A stretch of DNA of 64,000 nt from Kuafuiihalomonas sp050331295 (GTDB lineage Bacteria > Myxococcota > Kuafuiibacteriia > Kuafuiibacteriales > Kuafuiibacteriaceae): contig JBHJGZ010000006.1 of the NCBI GenBank assembly GCA_050331295.1, positions 620,001 to 684,000 on the forward strand, in the 5' to 3' direction. Each line of letters begins with the position of its first letter. Position 1 is the first letter of the stretch. Both the position numbers and the translations under genes were made by a program. Positions 54,891 to 63,525 of the stretch are shown one piece after another. Below the pieces are notes generated by a model. The model was not told the origin of the DNA. It saw only the letters and a program-made list of their open reading frames with translations, and did no database searches.

Positions 54891-56071
54891 CAGCGCTCGA
54901 CCACCAAGGCCACGCCCTCGCCTCCGCCGATGCACAGAGAGGCCAGACCGCGCGTCTCGCCTCGGTGATCCATGGCATGGAGCAACGTCGTGAGGATGCG
55001 GGCCCCGGAGGCACCGATTGGATGCCCCAACGCCACCGCCCCGCCCCAGACGTTCACCTTGTTCCGGTTCAGGCCGAGCTTCTGCTCGTTCGCGATGGAA
55101 ACGACGGCGAAGGCTTCGTTGATTTCGAACAGATCGATGTCATCCACCCCGAGTTGGATGCGTTCGAGGGTTTTGTTGATGGCTTTGGCCGGTGCAGTCG
55201 TGAACCATTCCGGGGCTTGAGCGGCAGAACCGTAACCCAAAATGGTGGCGATGGGATTCAAGCCTTGCCGCTCCGCCCATTCCCGGGAAGCCACGACGAC
55301 CATGGCGGCTCCGTCGTTCAATGAGGAAGCATTGGCGGCGGTGACCGTCCCGTCCTTTTGAAAAGACGGCCGGAGCTGAGTGATCTTGTCGAAGTTCACG
55401 CGGCTCGGCTCCTCGTCTCGGGTGACGATTATCGGGTCCCCCCTCTTCTGAGGCACCTCGACCGGAACGATCTCTCGCTCGAACCATCCGTTCTCTTGAG
55501 CGGCTCGAGCCCTTCGGTAGCTCTCCACCGCGAACTCGTCCTGGGCGGTCCGAGGAACGCCGCACTCCCGAGCGCACAGCTCGGCCGCGTTGCCCATGTG
55601 ATAGTCGTTGTACACATCCCACAAGCCGTCCTTCACCATGCCGTCGATGAGGACCTGGTTGCCCAGCCTGAATCCCGACCGTGCACCGCTCACATAGTAC
55701 GGAGCGTTGGACATCGACTCCATACCTCCCGCTAACACCACTTCTGCGTCTCGAGCCTTGATGGCTTGGGCGGCCATCATCACGGTGCGGAGGCCCGAAC
55801 CACACACCTTGTTGACGGTATTGCAAGGAACCGAGTCGGGGATGCCGGCCCCCAACGAAACCTGCCTTGCCGGAGCTTGGCCGAGGTTGGCGGGAAGGAC
55901 GCAGCCGATGAAGACTTCATCGACCTGGTCTGGTTCGACGTTCGCACTGGTGAGGGCGGCTCGGGCAGCAGCCACGCCGAGCGCAGGTGCGGGCACGGCG
56001 GCCAGGGCCCCCTGGAAAGCACCGATCGGAGTACGCCGGGCGGAAAGGATGACAACGTCGCGGGGATGCAT
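54890..56071 (-). CDS. Acetyl-CoA acetyltransferase (thiolase)
   Basis: About 393 residues from ATG 56071 (56107 adds twelve residues). The catalytic residues are the nucleophilic Cys in VNKVCGSGLR, His in GHPIGASGAR and the C-terminal Cys in CIGGGEG. The sequence is of the degradative/biosynthetic thiolase II type that makes or splits acetoacetyl-CoA. It precedes hbd directly, so the pair can run acetyl-CoA to 3-hydroxybutyryl-CoA or back. No other butyrate or polyhydroxybutyrate genes are in the window. Confidence 0.93.
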   Translation of the reverse strand: MHPRDVVILSARRTPIGAFQGALAAVPAPALGVAAARAALTSANVEPDQVDEVFIGCVLPANLGQAPARQVSLGAGIPDSVPCNTVNKVCGSGLRTVMMAAQAIKARDAEVVLAGGMESMSNAPYYVSGARSGFRLGNQVLIDGMVKDGLWDVYNDYHMGNAAELCARECGVPRTAQDEFAVESYRRARAAQENGWFEREIVPVEVPQKRGDPIIVTRDEEPSRVNFDKITQLRPSFQKDGTVTAANASSLNDGAAMVVVASREWAERQGLNPIATILGYGSAAQAPEWFTTAPAKAINKTLERIQLGVDDIDLFEINEAFAVVSIANEQKLGLNRNKVNVWGGAVALGHPIGASGARILTTLLHAMDHRGETRGLASLCIGGGEGVALVVER

Positions 56072-56137
56072 GGACGCAGGATCGGGAGGGTCCTTGACGG
56101 ATGTCAAGCGATTGGTCGTGCGCTCCAGCAGCGCGCC

Positions 56138-56617
56138 TCAGTGGTCTTTGATTCGATCGACGTGCGGGCCTGTTTCCTCCGAGTCGCTGACGACGGTCTT
56201 TTGTCCTTCGTGAGCAACTTCGGTGCGATGCTGAACGTCGGGCTCGATGTCGCCGTTTGCGTTTCTTTTGAAACGAACGCTTGCGCTGACGTCGACCTGA
56301 ACGCTGGTGAGCACCTTGATCAACTCGCTCGAAAGGTCGGTCGCCCTCAGGAAATCGCCAACTTCCTTTGCGACGATTCGTACTATCTCTCGCCGCCCAC
56401 GATCTCCTTGGTGCAACAGGTATTGCAGGGCGTCCTTCGGCACGGAACTCGAGTAATGCACCTGACCCAGGGTGTTGTCGATGGCCCGCCGGACGAATTC
56501 CGAGACGAGCCGGGTTGGGGGCCGTTCCCGAGAACCGAGGTCGTCGTCGTCCAGCAGGTCCTCCGTCATCCCCTCGTAACCTTCATAATCCGAACTTGAC
56601 GCCATGCTGTGTCCCAT
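56138..56617 (-). CDS. Uncharacterised small acidic protein
   Basis: About 159 residues from ATG 56617 (GTG 56626 and ATG 56605 are alternatives; the AGGA just before 56617 is too close to be ideal). An acidic N-terminus (EDLLDDDDLGS) is followed by a helical region (LVSEFVRRAIDNTLGQVHYS and REIVRIVAKEVGDFL), a strand pair (VQVDVSASVRFKRN) and a charged tail. It has no signal peptide. Placement before the thiolase gene could suggest a granule- or metabolism-linked protein, but nothing in the sequence shows this. Confidence 0.6.
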   Translation of the reverse strand: MGHSMASSSDYEGYEGMTEDLLDDDDLGSRERPPTRLVSEFVRRAIDNTLGQVHYSSSVPKDALQYLLHQGDRGRREIVRIVAKEVGDFLRATDLSSELIKVLTSVQVDVSASVRFKRNANGDIEPDVQHRTEVAHEGQKTVVSDSEETGPHVDRIKDH

Positions 56618-56878
56618 TTTCCTCACTCGGTCACGAAGCCGACCGGAGAATGCTCCTCCTCCGAGGCGACCTGACCGGATGCTCAGGCTCCACCATGGAC
56701 ATCAAACCGTCCAGGTTTCGCGGACTGCGTCGTAATAACATCGGGTAAATCAGGGCAAGAGACTCCATCGCTGCGTTGAACGCCCTGCACCCGGCGATCA
56801 CCCTGCCTCTCTCCTGCGAAGAATTCCCAGACCTAAACTTTATCAGGTCAAAATCTGTTCAAAGCCATCCCAATGACC

Positions 56879-56884
56879 GAGAGG
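56879..56884 (+). promoter_or_regulatory. Ribosome binding site favouring the 56891 start
   Basis: GAGAGG ends six bases before ATG 56891. The earlier in-frame ATG at 56873 has no such site. In 56627-56872 I see no gene; the last 60 bases are noticeably AT-richer (CCTAAACTTTATCAGGTCAA), as expected for a promoter. Confidence 0.5.
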
Positions 56885-56890
56885 TCGACC

Positions 56891-57928
56891 ATGGCCATCG
56901 CCATGACCCAAAACTACTCAGCCGAGACCGATGGGGCCCGGCTCTGCCTGGAGCGGAGCTTGGATCTGGTCGACGAAGTCTTGGCCCAGCTTCATCAGGC
57001 CAGCGGCCCATTCTGTTTCGCCGATTTCGGCGCCGCCGACGGTGGAACCACCGAAGCCCTCTACAAGCGCGTGACCGATCGCGTCAAAGAGAGCGGCCGG
57101 CCCCTCCTTGCCATTCTGAACGACCTGCCGGGCAACGACTTCGACACTTTGTCGGAGGTCGGTCGCCGAACCTTTCAGGCGGCGGGCGGCCAACTCCGAA
57201 CGATGCCACGGAGCTTCTACGAAACCGTGGCCGAACCCGCTTCGGTGGACCTCGGCTTCACCGCCACCGCGATGCACTGGCTTTCGTCGGTGCCGGAGGC
57301 CTTGCCGCACCACACACACGCGAACGCAGCCTCGCCGTCCCCGGTCGCTTTTCGGGCGGCCGCCGTTCGGGACTGGGACCATCTTCTCGCCTTGCGTGCG
57401 AACGAACTCGTGCCAGGCGGCTCCTTCGTTGCTGTCAACTTGGCCTGCGATGACGCCGGACGATACCTCGGCAACAATCGAGTCGACCACAACATGCACG
57501 ACGTTCTCCATGACACATGGCTCGGCCTTCATCGAGAAGGAGCCTTCGACGCCACCACCTATCGGGCCGCCACGTTCCAGAACTTCTACAAGAGGGAAGA
57601 GGACTTTCGAGCGCCTTTCGAGGCGCTCGACTCGAAGACGCGCCAGGCCGGGCTCCGGCTGATGCGCATGCGAACCGTGCTTACCCGTTGTCCATACCGG
57701 AAACAGTTCGATGCCGACGGCGACGCCGACGTGTTCGCGACGGCCCTGATGAAGACCGTCCGGTCGTGGTCGAAGCACACCTTCGAAACGGCACTCGACG
57801 GACATCCGGAGCGCGACGTGGTCGTCTCCGAGTTCTACCGACGCTTCCAGGAAAGGGTCAGACACGAGCCTCGAAGGTTCAGCATGGACTACGTTCACAA
57901 CCATCTGCTGGCGCGCAGGGAGGATTGA
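56891..57928 (+). CDS. SABATH-type SAM-dependent carboxyl methyltransferase
   Basis: A 345-residue protein (351 from ATG 56873). The SAM-binding motif ADFGAADGGTT, the SABATH hallmark NDLPGNDFDTL and the substrate-side TATAMHWLSSVPEAL are all present, and the length fits. SABATH enzymes methylate carboxyl groups (salicylate, jasmonate, farnesoate) or xanthine nitrogens. They are best known from plants, with scattered bacterial members. Here the gene is first in a four-gene operon with an amino-acid dehydrogenase-like protein, an amine oxidase-like flavoprotein and a betaine-type transporter, so the acceptor may be an amino or betaine acid. The next ATG lies one base after its stop. Confidence 0.87.
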   Translation: MAIAMTQNYSAETDGARLCLERSLDLVDEVLAQLHQASGPFCFADFGAADGGTTEALYKRVTDRVKESGRPLLAILNDLPGNDFDTLSEVGRRTFQAAGGQLRTMPRSFYETVAEPASVDLGFTATAMHWLSSVPEALPHHTHANAASPSPVAFRAAAVRDWDHLLALRANELVPGGSFVAVNLACDDAGRYLGNNRVDHNMHDVLHDTWLGLHREGAFDATTYRAATFQNFYKREEDFRAPFEALDSKTRQAGLRLMRMRTVLTRCPYRKQFDADGDADVFATALMKTVRSWSKHTFETALDGHPERDVVVSEFYRRFQERVRHEPRRFSMDYVHNHLLARRED

Positions 57929-57929
57929 C

Positions 57930-59018
57930 ATGCTGAAGTCACCGCGTTCTTCCCTCGAACTGGTCTGTCGCCGATTCAGCGAAGAGCTGTCGCTGTTCGC
58001 CGCACTGGAAGCATCGTCCCACCCCTCACCTCCCGCGAATGGAGGGACACGCTACCAGTTTTACCCGAGCGATACCGATGCCGTGGCCGACGCATTCGCC
58101 CTTTGCGAACACATGAAGGTGAAGCATCGTCTCTATCGCACCGGATTTCGCGGCGCGAAGGTGGTGGCGAGGCAAACCGGTCCGATTTCCGACAAGACCT
58201 TACTTCGCGCGGCCCTCGTCGAACTGTTGACCGAATTCGATGGGCGACTGTTTACCGGGTGCGACCTCAATACGGACCTCGAAGACATGCAGCACGTGCA
58301 ACGCAGCGCCCCATTCGTCCTGGCCGCGCTCGGATCCGATATCGACCCTGGGCGCGCCACCGGCGAAGGGGTGGTCGCGAGCTTGGTCGGTGCGCTTCGA
58401 GAGCTGGAGCCCCGAGGATTTGCAACGCCGGAACGTTTCTTGGTTCTGGGGTGCGGCGCCACCGGCTCTGTCGTGGCAAGAAGACTGCGTGACGCCGGCG
58501 CGCGGGTCCTGACCTACGACATCCGGTCGGAACGTGCCGACATCCCGGGCTGCGAAAACGTATCCGCCGTTCCAGACTGGGCATCGCTCCCGCACGACGT
58601 CCTCTTGCCTTGCTCCGCGAGTCGACTGATCGACCATCACGTGGCCCGGCGGCTGACCTGCCGTCTCATCGTGGGCGCCAGCAACGATCCCATCACGGAA
58701 GCCGCGGAACGAATTCTGGATGGGCGCGAGATCCTATGGGTGCCTGACCCGGTCAGCAACGCCGGTGCCGTCGTCGTCGACTCGATCGAACACTACGCAT
58801 CGGCCACTCTGAGAACGACGGATCCCGCCGACGTGTATCGGTTCGTCGGAGAACTCTTGGGCGGCCAGACCCAGCGACTGGTCAAGAGCAGCCTCGAAGA
58901 CCGACGGTCCATGCGGCTCCTCGTCGAAGCTCAGACCGAGGTCCGCGATATCGGCCCCCCGTGCGGCATGAGCTTCCCAGCGTGGCTCGACCGACACCGA
59001 ACCAGGGAGGCGGCATGA
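57930..59018 (+). CDS. Glu/Leu/Phe/Val dehydrogenase-like protein
   Basis: A 362-residue protein. The first half matches the substrate domain of amino-acid dehydrogenases: VKHRLYRTGFRGAK keeps the two lysines 12 residues apart (Lys65, Lys77) that in leucine dehydrogenase bind the carboxylate and act in catalysis, and CDLNTDLEDM aligns with EDVGTTVEDM. The second half is a Rossmann domain with VLGCGATGSVVARR, then VGASNDPIT and VPDPVSNAGAVV, near the family's GAxNNP and PDxxxNAGG. It should deaminate or aminate an amino acid with NAD(P). The divergence from known members implies an unusual substrate. The end overlaps the next gene by ATGA. Confidence 0.78.
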   Translation: MLKSPRSSLELVCRRFSEELSLFAALEASSHPSPPANGGTRYQFYPSDTDAVADAFALCEHMKVKHRLYRTGFRGAKVVARQTGPISDKTLLRAALVELLTEFDGRLFTGCDLNTDLEDMQHVQRSAPFVLAALGSDIDPGRATGEGVVASLVGALRELEPRGFATPERFLVLGCGATGSVVARRLRDAGARVLTYDIRSERADIPGCENVSAVPDWASLPHDVLLPCSASRLIDHHVARRLTCRLIVGASNDPITEAAERILDGREILWVPDPVSNAGAVVVDSIEHYASATLRTTDPADVYRFVGELLGGQTQRLVKSSLEDRRSMRLLVEAQTEVRDIGPPCGMSFPAWLDRHRTREAA

Positions 59019-60166
59019 CCGTCTTGATCGTGGGCGGCGGAATGGCCGGCCTTTCGGCGGCGTATCATCTTCGGGACCTCGGAAGTCGAGTTCGACTCGT
59101 GGAACGAGACAATCTGGGCTCGGAGCGGGGCAGCAGCTTTGGCGATACACGGATGTACCGTGAGATGTATTCCGACCCGTTTCTCTGCAGCCGATCGCGC
59201 GAATCGAACCAGCTATGGGCCGAGATAGAAGCCCGCCACGGTGTGCGTCTTCGCAAGGAGCACGGCCTCCTCTTCTACGGGGAGTCGTGGGGTGAAGAGA
59301 CCATTGAAGGGAGCATCTCGGGCGCCCGCCAGGTGATGGAAGAACAGGGCATCCCGTTCGAGGACCTCACGGCCTCTGCGATCCAGGAACGCTTCCCCAT
59401 CGAGGCGCAGGAGGACTTTGGCGGGCTCTTCGAACCAACGGCGGGCGCGATCTGGGCGGCCAGGGCCCTTTCGTTGTTCGCCCGGGAAGCCAGGGCGTCG
59501 GGGGTGCGTATCGACGAAGGCTCGTCGGTCGCACATCTGGAGCCCCTGACCGATGGCGGCGCCATGGCGGTTTTCGGCGATGGCACCCGGGAACGCTACG
59601 ACCGGGTCGTAGTGGCGGCGGGAGGCTGGACGCCCCGACTCGTTCGCGATTTCGCCGTGCCCCTTCCGATCGAAGCTTGGGCGATGCTGTGGGCGCACTA
59701 TGAAGTGGATCCGGACCTGGCCCACTCCTTCCCCCAATGGTTTTGCTTTCAGCGGCCACGCAGCCACGACGGCGGCCTCTACTACGGATTTCCGGTCGTG
59801 GCGGAGACCGGCACCCCAGTCATCAAGGCCGGCATCGACTGGGCGCCACCCTCGATGCGGGCGGCTCGTTTCGAAGAACTTCCTCGCGAGCCCGACCCCC
59901 GATCGGTGGAGCACCTCGACGCGTTCATGCATCAGCGTCTCCGGGGTGTCGGAGCACGGGTCGAAACCCGACTCTCGCCCTACGCCATGACCCCGGATGT
60001 GCAGTTCATTTTGGACGAGGTATCACCAGGCATCGCGGTGTTCAGCGGCGGCTCCGGACAGGCATTCAAGTTTGCACCCTTGATCGGATCGCTGCTCGCG
60101 GACCTCGTGCGGGGCGTCGCGCCTCGATGCGATATCGGCCCTTGGCGGGCACGACGCTTTTCATGA
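59015..60166 (+). CDS. FAD-dependent oxidoreductase, monomeric sarcosine oxidase-like
   Basis: A 383-residue flavoprotein of the DAO/MSOX group. The ATG at 59015 follows the ribosome binding site AGGGAGG and begins directly with the FAD-binding IVGGGMAGLSAAYHL. The GSSFGDTRMYREMY segment matches the GSSHGxxRIxRxAY element of sarcosine and N-methyltryptophan oxidases. Near the C-terminus RLSPYAMTPDVQFILD aligns with the CxYTxTxDxxFxID motif, but the Cys that binds FAD covalently is replaced, so FAD is probably held without a covalent bond. FSGGSGQAFKFAP is the final flavin-contact loop. It is expected to oxidise an N-methyl or secondary amine. It overlaps the transporter gene by ATGA. Confidence 0.85.
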   Translation: MTVLIVGGGMAGLSAAYHLRDLGSRVRLVERDNLGSERGSSFGDTRMYREMYSDPFLCSRSRESNQLWAEIEARHGVRLRKEHGLLFYGESWGEETIEGSISGARQVMEEQGIPFEDLTASAIQERFPIEAQEDFGGLFEPTAGAIWAARALSLFAREARASGVRIDEGSSVAHLEPLTDGGAMAVFGDGTRERYDRVVVAAGGWTPRLVRDFAVPLPIEAWAMLWAHYEVDPDLAHSFPQWFCFQRPRSHDGGLYYGFPVVAETGTPVIKAGIDWAPPSMRAARFEELPREPDPRSVEHLDAFMHQRLRGVGARVETRLSPYAMTPDVQFILDEVSPGIAVFSGGSGQAFKFAPLIGSLLADLVRGVAPRCDIGPWRARRFS

Positions 60167-61665
60167 GACCAGCGTTCGACCGTTTGGCTTTCGGAATCTC
60201 CGGTTCGGTCTTGGTCGGGTTCGTGGCCGCCGCGTTCCTGAATGCTGAATGGACGGCGAGCGCAATCCAGCAACTCTCTTCGGCGTGCAATCGTGCGTTC
60301 GGCGCTTTTTGGCAGGTCCTGGTTCTGGCCACGACCGGGGTCGCGGCCTTGATAGCCGCGTCTCCGGCCGGGGCCCGTCGCCTCGGTGGGCGAAGCGAAC
60401 CAGAGATGAGTACCGCAAAATGGGTGGCCGTCATTCTGTGCACCCTGTTGGCCGGCGGAGGCGTTTTCTGGTCGGCCGCCGAGCCTCTGTACCACTTCAC
60501 GACGCCACCGCCCACCTACCCAACGGTGGAAGCCCACAGCTTGAGGGCCGCAAATGCCGCTCTTTCGCAATCTTTCTTGCACTGGGGATTCTTGGCATGG
60601 TCCGTGGTCGGCACCCTGGGAGCGGTGGCGATCCTGCTCCTCAGTGAAGACGGGCAGGTACCTTTTCGCCCCAGCTCGCTGCTCATCCCCTCTTTGGGTC
60701 GCTCCTTCATCGAGACCCGGTGGGCGAGTCTCGTCGACGGCCTGTCCATCATCGCAACCGCCGCCGGAACCATAGGCCCGATGGGATTCCTCGGGCTCCA
60801 GCTCGCTTGTGCATTCGAGTCGCTCTTCGGAGTTCCGAATGCCTGGCCCTCCCAGCTCTCGGTCCTCGCGGCTCTCGTTTCGGTTTCGACTCTTAGTGCA
60901 TTGAGTGGAATCAACAGAGGAATTCAGTGGCTTTCCAGATTCAACGTGGTCTTGGCCATCGCTTTGGCGGGCTGTCTCCTGGTCTTCGGCCCGGGTGCGT
61001 TCATCACCGATCGATTCATCGAGGCGATGGGCCTGTACGTGCGGGACCTTGCCCATCTCGCGACGTTTCGCGCGGACCCCGGTTGGCTCGGGGACTGGAC
61101 GGTTTTCTACTGGGGATGGTTCATCGGCTACGGTCCCCTGATGTCGCTGTTCGTGGCGCGCATTTCCCGAGGTCGTACCGTCCGTGAAGTCGTCATCGCC
61201 GTCGGGGTGGTGGCGCCCCTTCTGACAAACTTCTGGTTTTCGGTTCTCGGGGGCACGGGTCTTCACCTCGAGATGCAGACCCCGGGCAGCGTGACCAGCC
61301 CTCTGTCGGAGGACGGGCTACCGGCTGCTCTTCTCGCCATCGTAACCCAGCTGCCATTGGCTTCCGTCCTCGTGCCAGGCTTCCTCATCCTCATCTTCGT
61401 CTTTCTGGCCACCTCCGCCGACTCGATCTCCTACAGTATCGCGATGATCGTTTCGCGAGAGGAGACGCCGCCCCCCCTCCTGCGGGGCTTCTATTGCGTT
61501 TCGATGGGAGCAGTGGCCGGTGCGCTGATGCTGATGGGCGAAGGCAGCGTCCGCGCGCTACAGTCTTTCATCGTCGTGACCGCGGTTCCGGTCTCGATAC
61601 TGATGGCGACTCTGGTGTTCACGGTGCCGAGTCTCCTGTTCGCCAAGGTTCGCGACGCGACGTGA
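60163..61665 (+). CDS. BCCT-family (betaine/carnitine/choline) transporter
   Basis: A 500-residue membrane protein with about 12 helices. The BCCT signature is WTVFYWGWFIGYGPLMSLF followed by VARISRGRTVREVVIAVGV; GGGVFWSAAEPLYHF is the GxxFWGxxEPxxHx element of the family. It takes up quaternary amines or related zwitterions with Na+ or H+. The start ATG 60163 overlaps the oxidase stop. As the last gene of the operon it suggests that the pathway's substrate is imported and is a trimethylammonium- or N-methyl-type compound. There is no long C-terminal osmosensing tail as in BetP, favouring a catabolic role. Confidence 0.9.
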   Translation: MRPAFDRLAFGISGSVLVGFVAAAFLNAEWTASAIQQLSSACNRAFGAFWQVLVLATTGVAALIAASPAGARRLGGRSEPEMSTAKWVAVILCTLLAGGGVFWSAAEPLYHFTTPPPTYPTVEAHSLRAANAALSQSFLHWGFLAWSVVGTLGAVAILLLSEDGQVPFRPSSLLIPSLGRSFIETRWASLVDGLSIIATAAGTIGPMGFLGLQLACAFESLFGVPNAWPSQLSVLAALVSVSTLSALSGINRGIQWLSRFNVVLAIALAGCLLVFGPGAFITDRFIEAMGLYVRDLAHLATFRADPGWLGDWTVFYWGWFIGYGPLMSLFVARISRGRTVREVVIAVGVVAPLLTNFWFSVLGGTGLHLEMQTPGSVTSPLSEDGLPAALLAIVTQLPLASVLVPGFLILIFVFLATSADSISYSIAMIVSREETPPPLLRGFYCVSMGAVAGALMLMGEGSVRALQSFIVVTAVPVSILMATLVFTVPSLLFAKVRDAT

Positions 61666-61668
61666 CAC

Positions 61669-62361
61669 CTACTCGAGGTCGACCACCCGCCAGGAACCAT
61701 CTTCGAGCTTGAAGCGAACCGACTTTTGGTCCGCGTAGGTCATGCGCGCGTGCACGCCGTCGACGTGAGGTTCTGGCCACGGCTGCTTCAGGCTCTGCTT
61801 CAGGCGCGCAATCCGCGGTTGAAGTCGGGTCAACTGAAGAGCGAGCTCCGCGTCGGAGGCGAAAGTCTGTTGTGCGGCTTTCGGGAGGGTCCGGCGCAAC
61901 AGCGACATGTGACCTCGACTCGCGAACAAGAAGGTTCGCAGGGCATCGTGAGGCGTATCGAGTCTCGGTACGGACAAGACCCCCGCCCGAACCTTCCAGC
62001 CACCGCGATCTTGGATCATTTGGACGACCCGGCCGTCTTTCAGCGTCACCTCCGCCGAGGAACGGACCGTCTGAACCCGAAGCGACTCCGCGGCCGTCTG
62101 GACGGTGCGCGGGTTCTTGTCCATCCACGTCTGAAGCTCCTCCACGCTCATCAAGGCCTGAAGTCCGGGATCCGACGCCCGCCAAACGGCGGGGGCATCG
62201 CGGCGGAGGAGGGCTTCGCGGTATGCGTTGAGCTCATCCTTCACGGTGCCCCGAGACGCTGCGCACCCTGTACTCCCCATCAGGAGGATGACCACAGCCC
62301 GGCCCAGAAGGCTTCCCAAGCAGGTGGCTCGACGCCGCTCGAATCCCCTTTGCATGGGCAC
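61669..62361 (-). CDS. Lipoprotein of unknown function
   Basis: A 230-residue protein from GTG 62361 or ATG 62355. The signal peptide ends in ILLMGSTGC. A helical domain with DELNAYREALLRRDAPAVWR, reminiscent of NTF2-like or SnoaL-type lipoproteins, precedes a strand region. A second basic helical part follows (ELALQLTRLQPRIARLKQSL). The function is unknown. The start lies directly behind the carA stop, so it probably shares the pyrC-carA transcript, yet nothing links it to pyrimidines. Its end converges on the transporter gene with three bases between. Confidence 0.7.
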   Translation of the reverse strand: MPMQRGFERRRATCLGSLLGRAVVILLMGSTGCAASRGTVKDELNAYREALLRRDAPAVWRASDPGLQALMSVEELQTWMDKNPRTVQTAAESLRVQTVRSSAEVTLKDGRVVQMIQDRGGWKVRAGVLSVPRLDTPHDALRTFLFASRGHMSLLRRTLPKAAQQTFASDAELALQLTRLQPRIARLKQSLKQPWPEPHVDGVHARMTYADQKSVRFKLEDGSWRVVDLE

Positions 62362-63525
62362 TCAGGAAGTGGACCGCCGCTGCTCCGACGCTTGAAGCAC
62401 GAATCGCCGGAAGTGGTCGCTCGCATCATGGGGACCGGGAGAGGCTTCGGGGTGATACTGGACCGCGAGGACGCGGTCGTCCGGCACCTCGAACGTCTCC
62501 AGGGTCTGATCGTTCAGATTGAACTCGGTGGGCTGCGCCTTTCCGCCTTTGGCCAAGCTGTCCGCGTCGATGGCAAAGCCATGGTTTTGGCTGGTGATGC
62601 GGACGCGGCCCGACGCGTGGCGCACCGGCTGGTTCCCACCGCGGTGACCGAACTTCAGCTTGAAGGAGCGCCCCCCATACGCGAGACCCAAGAGCTGATG
62701 CCCGAGGCAGATGCCAAAGACCGGCACCCGGCCGACCAGCTTCCGGCAGAGTTCGATTCCGTAGGTCACCGGTTCGGGATCTCCAGGTCCATTGGACAGA
62801 AACACTCCATCCGGCTCCAGCGCCATCACGTCTTCTAGGCTGGCATTGCCCGGCAACACCCGAACCTCGGCTCCCGCCTCGACGAGCCTCCGTAGAATGC
62901 TTCGCTTCATTCCGTAGTCCATCGCCACGATCCGCGGCTGCCGGGTAGATCGAAGCGGTCCTCCAATCTCGAGTCCTTGGGGCTGAGCGCCCAGGGCTTG
63001 AATGTGGCTCGGACCGTGAGTCCACGTATAGGCGGAAGGTGTCATGACCACCTGCGCCAGATCCCTACCGGTCATTTGGGGCGCCTTACGAGCTCGGTCG
63101 ATCAGGGCCTGGTCGGATTCCCCCAAGCTCGACAGGACGCCCAGCTGCGCACCCCGACTTCGGATGTGCAAAACCAACGCCCGTGTATCCACGTCCTCGA
63201 TCGCGACCACTTGGTTTCGAACCAGGAATTCGTGAAAGTTCTCTTGCGAACGCCAATTGCTCGCATACGGCCGAGAGGAGCGAACAACCAGGCCCGTCGC
63301 CATCACTCGCTCGCTCTCCATGTCTTCCGGGTTGGCACCGACGTTTCCGATTTCCGCAGACGTCATGGTGACGATCTGTCCAGCGTAGGACGGATCCGTG
63401 ATCACCTCTTGGTAACCGGACATGGTCGTCGTGAACACAACTTCCCCCTCGACGCTACCGGAGGCCCCGATGCTGCGGCCCCGAAACACTCGGCCATCGG
63501 CCAGAGCCAGCACGGCCGTCGTCAA
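62362..63525 (-). CDS. carA: Carbamoyl-phosphate synthase small subunit
   Basis: A 387-residue glutaminase subunit that supplies ammonia for carbamoyl phosphate in pyrimidine and arginine synthesis. The N-terminal half has FTTTMSGYQEVITDPSYAGQ. The class I glutamine amidotransferase domain has the nucleophile Cys in VPVFGICLGHQLLGLAYGG and the His-Glu pair in VQYHPEASPGPHD. The start is TTG 63525, supported by GAGGAG seven bases before it and overlapping the dihydroorotase stop (TTGA). Length and motifs are complete. Confidence 0.95.
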   Translation of the reverse strand: MTTAVLALADGRVFRGRSIGASGSVEGEVVFTTTMSGYQEVITDPSYAGQIVTMTSAEIGNVGANPEDMESERVMATGLVVRSSRPYASNWRSQENFHEFLVRNQVVAIEDVDTRALVLHIRSRGAQLGVLSSLGESDQALIDRARKAPQMTGRDLAQVVMTPSAYTWTHGPSHIQALGAQPQGLEIGGPLRSTRQPRIVAMDYGMKRSILRRLVEAGAEVRVLPGNASLEDVMALEPDGVFLSNGPGDPEPVTYGIELCRKLVGRVPVFGICLGHQLLGLAYGGRSFKLKFGHRGGNQPVRHASGRVRITSQNHGFAIDADSLAKGGKAQPTEFNLNDQTLETFEVPDDRVLAVQYHPEASPGPHDASDHFRRFVLQASEQRRSTS

